Source: Channallabes apus (Eukaryota; Chordata; Actinopteri; Siluriformes; Clariidae). From it: 64,000 bases of DNA. The position numbers and the translations under genes are program-made. Positions within the stretch are counted from its first letter, which is position 1. Each line of letters opens with the position of its first letter. The notes beneath the pieces are model-generated. The model was not told where the DNA came from, searched no databases, and was given only the letters and a program-made list of their open reading frames with translations. Positions 40,187 through 50,571 of the stretch are shown one piece after another. The stretch covers positions 27,375,412-27,439,411 of the forward strand of contig CM060121.1 in NCBI GenBank assembly GCA_030522415.1, given 5' to 3'.

Positions 40187-40454
40187 ATGCTCCAGTAGTT
40201 GTGGAAGTAGTTGTGCGAGTAGTTATAGTAATAGTTGTGGCAGTAGTTGGTGGGGCAGTTGTGGCAAACCAGTGCAAGTCACCTGCAGATCACCATCTGT
40301 GCCACCAGATGTATATGTGATGAAGCCTGGCTGATTTGTGATGATTGTTTCATTGATCCAATTCTGATACTGAGACATGCATATATACACTCCAGGATAA
40401 TTTGCAATCCCTCACCAAACCTCACAATGCCAGTGGTGGACCTCCAGAGTCACC
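40187..40454 (-). pseudogene. Serine-protease pseudogene: domain 1 Ser-exon and Thr-rich linker
   Basis: Acceptor TTGCACAG (40,455-40,456) is followed by codons for GDSGGP, the active-site Ser motif. The next part is damaged: a deletion and frame changes separate it from GIVRFGEG-like and VYMHVSQYQNWINETI-like stretches that normally end a trypsin domain. A Thr-rich linker (ATTAPPTTATTITITTRTTT in one frame) leads to a donor (GTAAGC, 40,185-40,186). The linker joins the two protease domains. Confidence 0.7.
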
Positions 40455-40842
40455 CTGTGCAATAGAGGCAGATATTTATGTCTACCAATTGGACAAACCT
40501 TCAAACAGAAAGAGGTACAATACAAGAAGTAAACTGAGACATGACATGAGTCTTTGCCTGCTTGCAATAACCCAGCACACAACATACTGTATTGTTGGCA
40601 ATAGATCCAATTCCATATAAACAGTTACACTACCTGTTTCCAATAATTAGAATTTGAACTTCTTGAAGTGTCCCGGGAGATGGTAGGTTTACTGAAGAAA
40701 ACAAGTAAAACATCATTAAATTACTTGCTTTGTCAATGGGCCAACCAACCACTTAAGTTAATTAAGTGCATCTTACAAAATTTTCTACACTACTTGATCG
40801 TAAAGTTGTTAGCAGGAACACCAACAATTTTATTGTTCTCAC

Positions 40843-41111
40843 CTCCAACACGAATGTTTCCCCAGCCAGTAACCCGTGTCAGTGTGCCATTTTTAAAAGT
40901 GCTCCCTGTTGCAGCCAGACAGATAGGAGTGATATAATTACTGAATAATACAAAAGAAGACAGCTGCAGCAGCGAGAGGTCATTGTCGTGCATTTTCGAA
41001 TTGTAGGCCGGATGTGTGATGACCGCAATGAGGGTTCTTGATATACTGTTAACGTTATTTCCTTCCAGAGTATACAGTCCTAGTTTTACAGTCACTTCAT
41101 AGGCTCTGTAA
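40843..41111 (-). pseudogene. Serine-protease pseudogene: domain 1 Asp-exon
   Basis: Acceptor TTTTTACAG (41,112-41,113) and donor GTGAGA (40,841-40,842) enclose an open exon. It reads VTVKLGLYTLEGNN, VITHPAYNSKMHDNDLSLLQ with the catalytic Asp in place, ITPICLAATGSTFKNGT and VTGWGNIRVG. Sequence and 269-bp size fit exon 4 of fish trypsin-like genes. This exon alone shows no lesion. Confidence 0.85.
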
Positions 41112-41202
41112 CTGTAAAAATCAGACAATCACTCCTGTCAACATCACTTCAGTATGAGGTGTCACAGCCGGGTTTGCATATTTTTTAAATTCAATATCTC
41201 AC

Positions 41203-41358
41203 CTTTCGAAACAGTGAGCTGCCGAGAGGACCCAGCCATTATTGATGAGGGATCCACCTCAGAAATGTTTTCCTGTAGACTGACTTGCCAAGGCCAAGAC
41301 CCAGGAACAGCATCCTGTCCTCCTACTATCCTGGTGTTAAGGTTAGCTCTGCCACAGA
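41203..41358 (-). pseudogene. Serine-protease pseudogene: domain 1 His-exon, frameshifted
   Basis: Acceptor CGCTGTCAG (41,359-41,360), donor GTGAGA (41,201-41,202). It opens CGRANLNTRIVGGQDAVPG and SWPWQVSLQ, with the IVGG activation site after R. Then phase is lost: in another frame the bases read HF-stop-GGSLINNGWVLSAAHCF, containing the catalytic His. A small indel and a Cys-to-stop change show the gene is dead. Confidence 0.85.
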
Positions 41359-41482
41359 CTGACAGCGACAGAAAAACAATGTTTAGTCTGTGACTGTATC
41401 TTGTTTCTCCTTCTATATCAAAGTACATCCTTTAAGCACTCTTATTATTCAAATATTTCCAAAGATCTATGGAAATACTTAC

Positions 41483-41503
41483 CATTAGACTGTGAGTGGC
41501 ACT
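41483..41503 (-). pseudogene. Serine-protease pseudogene: 21-bp microexon
   Basis: A 21-nt exon between an acceptor (TTACAAG) and donor (GTAAGT, 41,481-41,482), coding roughly ECHSQSN; its phase joins the next exon as N-V-C-G. A matching microexon lies at 5438-5458. The signal-peptide exon upstream was not found. Confidence 0.6.
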
Positions 41504-42379
41504 CTTGTAATATAGTAAAAAAGATTAATACATCAATTAGATAATTATTTTTTATTGTTACGTTGTTACACTTATGTTTTGATGATTGTTAGTAAGTTAT
41601 AAGGGTTAAGACTCTGGTTGTTTTTATTGTGTCTGAATGCTGTGCGCAACTTGTCATTGGGTGTATTTCTTTACTTTCCCCCACCCATGCCAACAATGTA
41701 AAATTACAACATTATTATTATTATTATAATTATTATTGTTATTATTTGTCTTTAACCACTTAATCTTAATAGCTGTGGAATATCTGTTTGATGTCAAGAT
41801 AAATTGTAGATTTTTATGTAAATGTCCTGCCTTTTTTCTTACAGCACTCCAGTTCTAAACTAAACCTATACACTGGCTATTAATGTACTGATATGTCAAG
41901 TATGCATATATTGCTAATATGTGTTCCTTATAGTAAAGTGTTAGCTCTTTTTATATGCATGAGCTCCTAAGAAAACTTTTTACATGGTGACACTTCTGCT
42001 ATAGTATATCTGCTAATAAAAAGGAGAAAACTACATTTTGACACTGTTAAAGCTATTAGATTGAATAGATAGTAAAATATATCATAACATACAGTATGCA
42101 TATTAATATACGTTATATTGCCACAGCAGACCATCAGATCAGCTCAAGTTTTACATTGGGTATCTTTCCTAATGCAACCCTCCCATTTTATCTGGGCTTG
42201 GAACCAGTATAGATACCAGAGGTACTTGTTATATTCATACTGAAGACATCCAAGCTATGAAAGATCATGTATGGAATTATAGAAAATTATGGAAAAAAGT
42301 GGTAAACATCCCATAATATGTTCTATATTTTAGACTGTCCATACAGCTACAGTACATTAAGCTTTGATAAGAGCTTGGC
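41504..42379. other. Non-coding, nothing recognised
   Basis: AT-rich DNA upstream of the protease pseudogene; a first exon and promoter are expected here but I cannot identify them. Confidence 0.45.
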
Positions 42380-42655
42380 ACAGTCATGGCATTCTCTCAT
42401 CAGATTCACGAGGTAGTCATCCAGAATAATTTTCAATTCACAGGTGTGCCTTGTCAAGAGCTAATTTGTGACAGGTCATGTCAATCCAAAAATTCTCAAA
42501 AACTTTAAATCCCCAAGTGTAGTTACCAAACACACCAACTGAACTTTTCCCAGTAAAGAAGACCAAGAGCAACCTATGCTGCAGAGGATAAGTTTATTAG
42601 AATGACCAGCCTCAGAAACACCCAATTTACAGCACCTCAGATTAGCCAGCAAAAA
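42380..42655. repeat. Two rearranged Tc1 fragments (third family)
   Basis: 42,382-42,475 (CATTCTCTCATCAGATTCAC, CAGGTGTGCCTTGTCAAGAG) is a reversed 3' part of a common fish Tc1. 42,550-42,652 reads on the plus strand RPRATYAAEDKFIRMTSLRN and TQFTAPQISQ, the N-terminal HTH of a Tc1 transposase. Orientation and order show a rearranged remnant. Confidence 0.7.
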
Positions 42656-42886
42656 TTAGATAAAATTATGTGAAAGCGAGACCGGTTCTACGCAGGGGCT
42701 CAAATAAATGTCTTGCCCCCTCAAAACTAAATTTTGAAATGTTGAGAAAGCACATGTTAATATACTCACAAAATTAATATATTACAAGTTGATAAAATGA
42801 TCGGCGGTAGGGACACTACACAATACTGTATTAGATTTCCCTCATGTCCCTGTCCCTCCGCTGTGTGTATTCATTCACAGGCTGCA

Positions 42887-42889
<3 letters not shown>

Positions 42890-42936
<47 letters not shown>
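42890..42936. repeat. (CA)n microsatellite
   Basis: About 23 uninterrupted CA units. Confidence 0.97.
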
Positions 42937-42941
<5 letters not shown>

Positions 42942-43372
42942 CCCTGAGCCCTCGGTAAACATCATTGTAGAATGGATTGGAGAGAAGAGAGCTGTTCATT
43001 TACTATAAAAAGAATTAAAAATAAAAAACAAACAAACAAACAAAATAATATGATCTGTTCTATAGCCCATCTGCTTTAACTTGTTTTTATTTATTTATTT
43101 ATTTTTTATTCATAAGATAACATTTCAGTTTTTCTAAATATTCTAGTTATAGTGTGTTAAGTCTTACTTTAGGGTAAATGTTTTTGAGAATTAGACCATC
43201 CAGCTAAGATAAATGTTATGTCGTTGATTGATAAAATCTGGATTAAGGATATTTTATTTTATTTAGTTTTATTTATTTAATTTTTATTTTGGGGATTGCC
43301 ACCTTATTGTGGTCAGGTGGTATCCTGATTAATATCTTAATATAATTTAAGAGGTATTTGTCCGAAAGGAGG

Positions 43373-43640
43373 TTGATGGAATGCTGCAACAGATGACCTG
43401 GCCTCCCCAATCACACGATCTAAATCCAATTGAGATGGTTTGATATGAATTGGACCACAGGAGTGAAGGAAAAGCAGCCAACAAGTACTTAAAATCCCTG
43501 GAAACTCCTTCAAGATTGTTGGAAAAGCATTTCAAATGACTGCTTCATGAGACTGATTGAGAGAATGCCAATAAAGTGCAGAACTTTCATCAAAGATAAA
43601 GGTGACTACTTTTCTACGGGTTAACCCCTAGAGGGCGACA
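43373..43640 (+). pseudogene. Tc1 transposase C-terminal remnant (third family)
   Basis: Reads WPPQSHDLNPIEMV-stop-YELD, then AANKYLKSLETPS and RLLEKHF, with later stops. It includes the catalytic-Glu region (DLNPIE). Its first 73 bp are identical to the patch at 35,634-35,706 in Gypsy A. No inverted repeat remains. Confidence 0.8.
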
Positions 43641-44094
43641 ACACCCAGACTTACTGTAGTTTGAGTTGGACTGAGTTTCCCATTGTACACCTCAGTCAGG
43701 TGAGGGGAGCACGCACCTGAGCCGTGGTGACTCATTAGGTTAATCAGTATAAATAGCCTGACTTAAGTTCAGAGAAGTGTCTAGCATGGGGATCACGTGA
43801 TGCTTCGTACGTGATGGCTGCATATCTTTAGCGCTCCTGGCATGCTCCCTCTTTTTATTTTTTATTTAATTATTTCACAGGTTAATGCATTTAAATTAAA
43901 CTTTCTAAATATACCTTTCAACAAGATGGATGCTATTTTAAACTCGATGCTTTTACATCCTCTTATTTCCTTCTCATTCTCTTTATTCTTTAATAATCAG
44001 TGGCCTGATTTCCACTGGTATCCTTCTGGCCAATGTTACCTGAGGTGGTTGTTGTTAACCTAGGCCGTGACGGATCCAGTTTAGAAATCTCTTT
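43641..44094. other. Non-coding, nothing recognised
   Basis: No supported gene. Some GC-richer repeat-like sequence at 43,620-43,830. Confidence 0.45.
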
Positions 44095-44399
44095 CGGGCC
44101 TCCGAGTGGGGCAGTGGTAAACTGCTCGCCCTATCATCTGGAGTTTGCGGGTTTGATTCCCGGGTGATTCTCTAACCCCTCGCAGCCAGTAGTCTAGAGA
44201 GAGCTGATTGTCTGAGCTCTCTCAGAGAGGAGGGATGAGAGGTACTGTAAATTCTGTAAAAAATCTGTAAACTCACGCAAGCGGAAGGAGTGGATAGCGA
44301 TGTGAGCAATCAGTTCGAAAAGATGCAGTCGGCTGTCGTCACATGGTTCAGAGGAAACACGTGATAGTGTTTGGCACTCCCAACTGATTGGTAGTAGTA
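44095..44399 (+). mobile_element. tRNA-derived SINE
   Basis: The head shows an A-box-like GAGTGGGGCAGTGGTAAACT and a B-box GGGTTTGATTCCC with a perfect T-stem (CGGG...CCCG, about 44,147-44,163). An unrelated body and GGTAGTAGTAG end follow. Cloverleaf pairing outside the T arm is poor, so it is a SINE rather than a tRNA gene. The truncated Tc1 copy 3 starts directly after it. Confidence 0.65.
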
Positions 44400-45823
44400 G
44401 TGAAAAAGTGATTGCCCCCCTTGTTAAAAAATAACTTAACTGTGGTTTATCACACCTGAGTTCAATTTCTGTAGTCACCCCCAGGCCTGATTACTGCCAC
44501 ACCTGTTTCAATCAAGAAATCACTTAAATAGGAGCTACCTGACACAGAGAAGTAGACCAAAAGCACCTCAAAAGCTAGACATCATGCCAAGATCCAAAGA
44601 AATTCAGGAACAAATGAGAACAAAAGTAATTGAGATCTATCAGTCTGGTAAAGGTTATAAAGCCATTTCTAAAGCTTTGGGACTCCAGCGAACCACAGTG
44701 AGAGCCATTATCCACAAATGGCAAAAACATGGAACAGTGGTGAACCTTCCCAGGAGTGGCCTGCCGACCAAAATTACCCCAAGAGCGCAGAGACAACTCA
44801 TCCGAGAGGCCACAAAGACCCCAGGACAACATCTAAAGAACTGCAGGCCTCACTTGCCTCAATTAAGGTCAGTGTTCACGACTCCACTATAAGAAAGAGA
44901 CTGGGCAAAAACGGCCTGCATGGCAGATTTCCAAGGCGCAAACCACTTTTAAGCAAAAAGAACATTAAGGCTCGTCTCAATTTTGCTAAAAAACATCTCA
45001 ATGATTGCCAAGACTTTTGGGAAAATACCTTGTGGACCGACGAGACAAAAGTTGAACTTTTTGGAAGGTGCGTGTCCCGTTACATCTGGTGTAAAAGTAA
45101 CACAGCATTTCAGAAAAAGAACATCATACCAGCAGTAAAATATGGTGGTGGTAGTGTGATGGTCTGGGGTTGTTTTGCCGCTTCAGGACCTGGAAGGCTT
45201 GCTGTGATAGATGGAACCATGAATTCTACTGTCTACCAAAAAATCCTGAAGGAGAATGTCCGGCCATCTGTTCGTCAACTCAAGCTGAAGCGATCTTGGG
45301 TGCTGCAGCAGGACAATGACCCAAAACACACCAGCAAATCCACCTCTGAATGGCTGAAGAAAAACAAAATGAAGACTTTGGAGTGGCCTAGTCAAAGTCC
45401 TGACCTGAATCCTATTGAGATGTTGTGGCATGACCTGAAAAAGGCGGTTCATGCTAGAAAACCCTCAAATAAAGCTGAATTACAACAATTCTGCAAAGAT
45501 GAGTGGGCCAAAATTCCTCCAGGGCGCTGTAAAAGACTCGTTGCAAGTTATCGCAAACGCTTGATTGCAGTTATTGCTGCTAAGGGTGGCCCAACCAGTT
45601 ATTAGGTTCAGGGGGCAATTACTTTTTCACACAGAGCCATGTAGGTTTGGATTTTTTTTCTCCCTAAATAATAAAACCCCTCATTTAAAAACTGCATTTT
45701 GTGTTTACTTGTGTTATCTTTGACTAATAGTTAAATGTGTTTGATGATCAGAAACATTTTGTGTGACAAACATGCAAAAGAATAAGAAATCAGGAGGGGG
45801 GCAAATAGTTTTTCACACCACTG
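44400..45823 (+). mobile_element. Tc1-like transposon, copy 3, 5'-truncated
   Basis: Starts abruptly at TGAAAAAGTGATTGCCCCCC, the inner repeat of the left end, so about 190 bp of the left inverted repeat is missing. The right end is complete (CACCACTG, then TA at 45,824-45,825) and abuts a GT microsatellite. Same family as copies 1 and 2 with more differences. Confidence 0.93.
44584..45605 (+). pseudogene. Tc1 transposase, full C-terminus but frameshifted
   Basis: Starts MPRSKEIQEQ as in the other copies. One A is lost in a short A-run at about 44,815, switching the frame after the first HTH region. From there the second frame is open through TDETKVELFG, QQDNDPKHTS and DLNPIEMLWH to the terminal TAG at 45,603-45,605. 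Codon 308 is TGG here, so this copy shows the length (340 aa) expected for the family. Confidence 0.93.
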
Positions 45824-45841
45824 TATGTGTGCGTGCATGCA

Positions 45842-45844
<3 letters not shown>

Positions 45845-45880
<36 letters not shown>
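45845..45880. repeat. (GT)n microsatellite
   Basis: About 18 GT units next to the Tc1 copy 3 end. Confidence 0.95.
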
Positions 45881-45883
<3 letters not shown>

Positions 45884-46197
45884 CTAGAGTAAGTGGAGAC
45901 TCTTGTTTTCAGCCCCTCCTGTCTCCCCCTTCTCATCTTACACAGTAAAACTTTCTCCTTTCGTCTGAAAAAACACACACACACACATTAACGGAAAGGC
46001 TGTTGTTCTCTTCTAAATTATTAAAGCTTCTCCGCTTTATTTTAATGTTGCTCGCGACAGCGTAACAGCCCATTAATTCATACTCATGCAATGATGAGAT
46101 GGACAAACTGCTCGATGCCCCCGTTCTTATATTTTCTGCATTGTCGGGCTATAGTACAAACTTTCACGTGGATCCTGCACTTAAATCCAACAAAAAA

Positions 46198-46830
46198 AAC
46201 TACTGAAGAATTCAATTCAATTCAATTCAATTTTATTTATATAGCGCTCTTAACAATGGTCATTGTCTCAAAGTAGCTTCACAAAAATGAAAGAAAATTT
46301 ACAAAAAAATAAAATAAATAAATGAATAAATAATGATAATAATAATAATTTTAGAAAAGAAAATAATTGGAAGTGTGTATGTGTGAGAAAAATGTGTAGA
46401 TAATAATGAGACGAATGAATGAAATCTCTCTGATGAGCAAGCCAAGGGTGACGGCGACGGTGGCAAGGAAAAACTCCCTGAGATGGCATTAGGAAGAAAC
46501 CTTGAGAGGAACCAGACTCAACAGGGAACCCATCCTCATTTGGGTGATAAGAGATAGAAATGATATAACATCTTGTGTGTTGTGCAGGTGAAAATTCAAT
46601 ATGACAGAAATTATTTAAATTGACATGAAGACCAGTTCAGCATAGGGACGAGTCGGTAGGTGCAGAGGGCAGATGAGGTCTGGATCACTGGAAGCCCAGG
46701 AGCAGCATGTGTAGCTCCAACCATCATAGAGCTGAATCCAGCTGGAGCTGGTCCTTCTCTGGATGCCTCAGGAACCTCGCAGGGTCGGCCTTTGTCTACT
46801 GAAGCTGGCAAAATCTCCCGATGACTCGGG
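46198..46830 (-). repeat. LINE-like repeat, minus copy of an inverted pair
   Basis: Starts with (ATTCA)n and TTTTATTTATATAGCGCTCT, then GGCAAGGAAAAACTCCCTGA and CCAGCTGGAGCTGGTCCTTC. Read in reverse it matches the unit at 47,170-47,610 (CCCATCCTCATTTGGG versus CCCAAATGAGGATGGG; GTCTCAAAGTAGCTTCAC versus GTGAAGCTGCTTTGAGAC). Non-coding. Confidence 0.7.
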
Positions 46831-47169
46831 ATGAGTAGAGAAATACAGAACAGATGGGGAGAATTAGCGTAGTTGGCATTCGGGATAGGTGTACTGGAGT
46901 ATGAGATTATGGGATGAGTTATGTATATGCCAGATTAAAAAGACGCGTCTTGAGTCTACTTTTGAACTGAGAAACCGTGTCTGCTCCCCGAACACTGTCT
47001 GGAAGGCTATTCCAAAGCTTTGGAGCTAAATATGAAAATGCCCTACCAAAACTCAGGCTCTATATCCTAGCATCTCGCATTCGCGTTCACACACACCGGA
47101 CTGCATTACCAACAATGCATCTCCCGCACTGGACTACACTTCCGTAAACAGCGATCATAAATCAACATC
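46831..47169. other. Spacer of the inverted LINE-like pair
   Basis: Repeat-like, non-coding. GGAAGGCTATTCCAAAGCTT TGG-type words suggest it belongs to the same interspersed family as its left neighbour. Confidence 0.4.
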
Positions 47170-47610
47170 TCTCCTTGAGATTGTGCCAGTAGACAGAGGC
47201 CAACCCTATAAGGATCCTGAGGCATCCAGAGAAGGACCACCTGCAGCTGGATTCTGCTTCAAGCTGGTGCCAAACTGAACTGGATCACATATTAACTTAG
47301 ACATCATCTGTTATGTTGAACTTCCAGCTGCTTAACACAGTATGTCTGCAAAAAATTCCTGCTATCTGTTATGGCCCAAATGAGGATGGGTTTCCTGAGT
47401 TCTTCTCAAGGTTTCTTTCTATTGCCATCCAAGGGAATTTAACCATTGCCCTTGGTTGCTCATCAGGGACAGCGATCTGATCACTATAATCTATACACAT
47501 TTTTACTTGCTTGCTACACATTTCTATAATCTTCTTTTCGTTATGTGAAGCTGCTTTGAGACAATGTTAAAAGTGTTTAAAAAATTTTTTATTTAAATGA
47601 ATAAATCACA
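47170..47610 (+). repeat. LINE-like repeat, plus copy of an inverted pair
   Basis: GGCATCCAGAGAAGGACCAC, CCCAAATGAGGATGGGTTTC and AAGCTGCTTTGAGACAATG, the reverse of the 46,198-46,830 unit at roughly 75-80% identity. Non-coding. Confidence 0.7.
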
Positions 47611-48743
47611 TTTTCTTTTAAATCATATGCATCGGGAGAAATGTCTATGTTTTTATACAAAAGTGACAGCATAAAAAGTGCACGTGCAAATGTGCAAACA
47701 AGAGCGACAAAGTGACAATGCGACAGCATGCCATTACAATACTTTGTGGTAGTGAGTTGAGGTAGTGGGAGGAGAAACATAAAACATTAAACAGTAAACG
47801 TTCCTTAGCAGCAGCAAAGATAAAAATAGTTTGTGCAAATTAACAATTAATGAATATTGTGCAAAGAGCATTTACAGGTTGGTGTGTACAATAGTTGCTT
47901 TACTGTTGCTTTTGCCTGCTTTTGTTGTCCATCTTCTCTGAATGCCTCTCCTTTACCTATAAAGGAGACCATATCCTGAGACCAAAGTGCCAACTAGAGA
48001 TGAAACTGAAGAACTGCAATACTCTTTGAGAAAAGGAAAAAGCAGAACAAGGGTGCTACCTGCTGCCCAAGACAGCATAATGTCCTGCATCAGTGCCACC
48101 TGTGCCTGCTACAGTGATTATCTGCAAACCTTTTATTTTGTTTTGCCGAAAAAGCTGTTCAGATTGTTCAGTTATGATGGCAAAGGAAAAAGATGAAGGA
48201 GAAAGAGAAAGAAATGACATAATACCAAATTACAAATTATAGTACAATACAAAAGGGTATTTGAACAAATTAATAATGACAAATAAAATAGATCTATACT
48301 GTATAATATACAACCCCAAGACTGGATTACACCCAAATCCAAAACCTCGGGTCATGCCAAATAAGGACCAAATAACGCTGTCTTCCGAGTGTGCTACATC
48401 GCCCCTAAAGGTGCGTGAGCAAGTAGTGTGGTCAGTTGGCAGAATTGGATACAAAATCCCGATGGATATTAGGGAGAAAATTGGGGGATAAAATCCCATA
48501 AATTCCAACATGTTCAAACAGATATAGATTTTATAACTAATATCACAAAGCTTTACAACTTTTCAATATGCGCACCATCTGTGATACAACACACGTCAGG
48601 TCGGTAGTCCAGGTCGGTAGTCAGTAGTCCAGCTTCTGCTCAACACACTACAGTATGCATATATTGCATAACAGTCTCCAGTGCCTCAATGATTCTCTGC
48701 TAGAGTTCCTCAAGGCTTGTAGAAAGAGCAGGGATAAAGACCA
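47611..48743. other. Non-coding with a segment repeated at 61.7 kb
   Basis: 47,975-48,075 (GCCAACTAGAGATGAAACTG, GAGAAAAGGAAAAAGCAGAA, GGGTGCTACCTGCTGCC) has a close relative at 61,695-61,800. The remainder shows no gene. A degenerate transposase-like repeat may span 48,540-48,740 and resume at 55,811. Confidence 0.5.
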
Positions 48744-50571
48744 GGGCCCGGTTTCTCGAAAGCTTCTTATCGCTAAGTAGTTCTTAAGTCGTACCTTAAC
48801 CTCTCTCTTAACTTTATGGCGCATTTCCCGAAACGTTCTTACGCTAAGTATCTCTTAGCTAAGTCACACGTTCGTAAGGTTGGTCTGGACCAACCTTAAC
48901 TCATACTTAGCGTAGTTTCAGCTTAAGACGCTAGTCGCCGCCACTGAGCAGCAGTCTTTATAAATCAGCCGTGTATGCAAACACATTATGGCACGTTATC
49001 AAAGTCGTATTAATAATGGAATATACTGTAGACCTGTTTAAGAATTTTATTTTATTTGATATCAGAACTAATAGAGTGACTTTTAATTAGCCTATTTCAT
49101 AATGTGACTAATGCATTAAAATTGGCAATCACTATTAATATTAAACAGGTGGCGAACAATTAGGCAGCGATACAGCGTGGTGTTGTGTTAAACTGAAGAC
49201 GGCACCGTCCGTGGAGCCGTGTGGGTCATGTACATTTTTCCTTTAGACAAAACTTCAGCCCTTTTCATATTTTCCCCGTGGTCATTATTAATAAATATAT
49301 TTAAATAAAAGTTTTGCCTTCCAAGGCAACAGATTATGGAGCTTCTTGAGCTGCTCAGCCCTGCGCGTGCCAGACCAACGCGTCGTACTTACTGTACACT
49401 CCCCGTCCCGATGTCCAGCTGCTCGCTGCTTTTTGTTTAAAATATGTTTCATTGATCATTAGCCATTATCCATGACTTTATGGGTTTTTCTTTTGACACG
49501 TTTTATTTTTATGAAATTTGATTTAGTTAAATGAGAAAATGGGAGTTTCAAACCCCGCATCCATTCATGTTTCTGGGAGATTGTAATGTTTAATACCCCT
49601 ACAGTATTCACTTATGCGGTTTGACTCGCTGTGAGATGCGGTGTGTTATACCTCTATCTCACCTGCATGCGCGGGCTCGCGCTGTGGCCGTAGGCTTGAT
49701 CATGATTCACCCCGAGTTTTTGCACTGTGATTCCGTTTCCATCTTTCCGTGTGAAAAATTAAACTTTTAATTTTTGCTGGTCCTCGCGGAAGCTTGCAGA
49801 CTTTGCAGAACTTCGCGGAACGTTAAAGGAACGTCGTGGGCAATCGCGGCAGCTCACGGAGATGAGTCAGGCCACACAGGTGAGAGAGGGGTATTAGGCA
49901 CCGTGATCCGCCTCGAGTGACCGGCGCCCAATGGTCCGCGAAGATCTACAAGGTCCGCGAGCTTCCACATGTTAAACATGTTTATTTTTTTTGCGTGGTA
50001 AAATGGAAACGTAATAACAGCACCAAAACTCGCGCCAAATCATAATGAACCGCACTTACGACCCCGCGTGTGAGATAGGGGTATTAAACCTCCACTCTGT
50101 CATCTCATCGTATTCATTCCATAAGTGCGCTATACAACCCCAACAACTGACACTTCACATTGTTTCTGAAGCTGGTGAAGAGTGTTATCAGCTGTTTGTC
50201 AATCAACTATGATTGTAAACCCGGTTCGTTTCACGGCCACATGTTACATGAAAATATTAGCGATATTAATTAATTAATTTATTTATATTAATTTATATAT
50301 TTGTCTGTTATGGCATATTATTGTTAAGTTAACCCATGTCGAAATAAATGCTATTAAAAGAATTTAGTGCAATGTTTAATTTGTATAGAAAGTGCCGTCT
50401 TTCTTAACACTGTCATGCAAAAGGAGTGAAAAATCGATTCCTGAGCCTCCGATGTCCACTAATTCAGGACCTTCACTGTAGACAGCGCCGCGTAACGTCG
50501 GACGTAAGAGGCAGCGACTTAAGAAGACTCCTAAGAGACAGTTCGAGAAATACACTTAGAAAAGTTATCAC

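Noticed and set aside
44095..44170. tRNA gene
   Set aside because: A and B boxes are present, but anticodon and acceptor stems do not pair and a SINE body follows.
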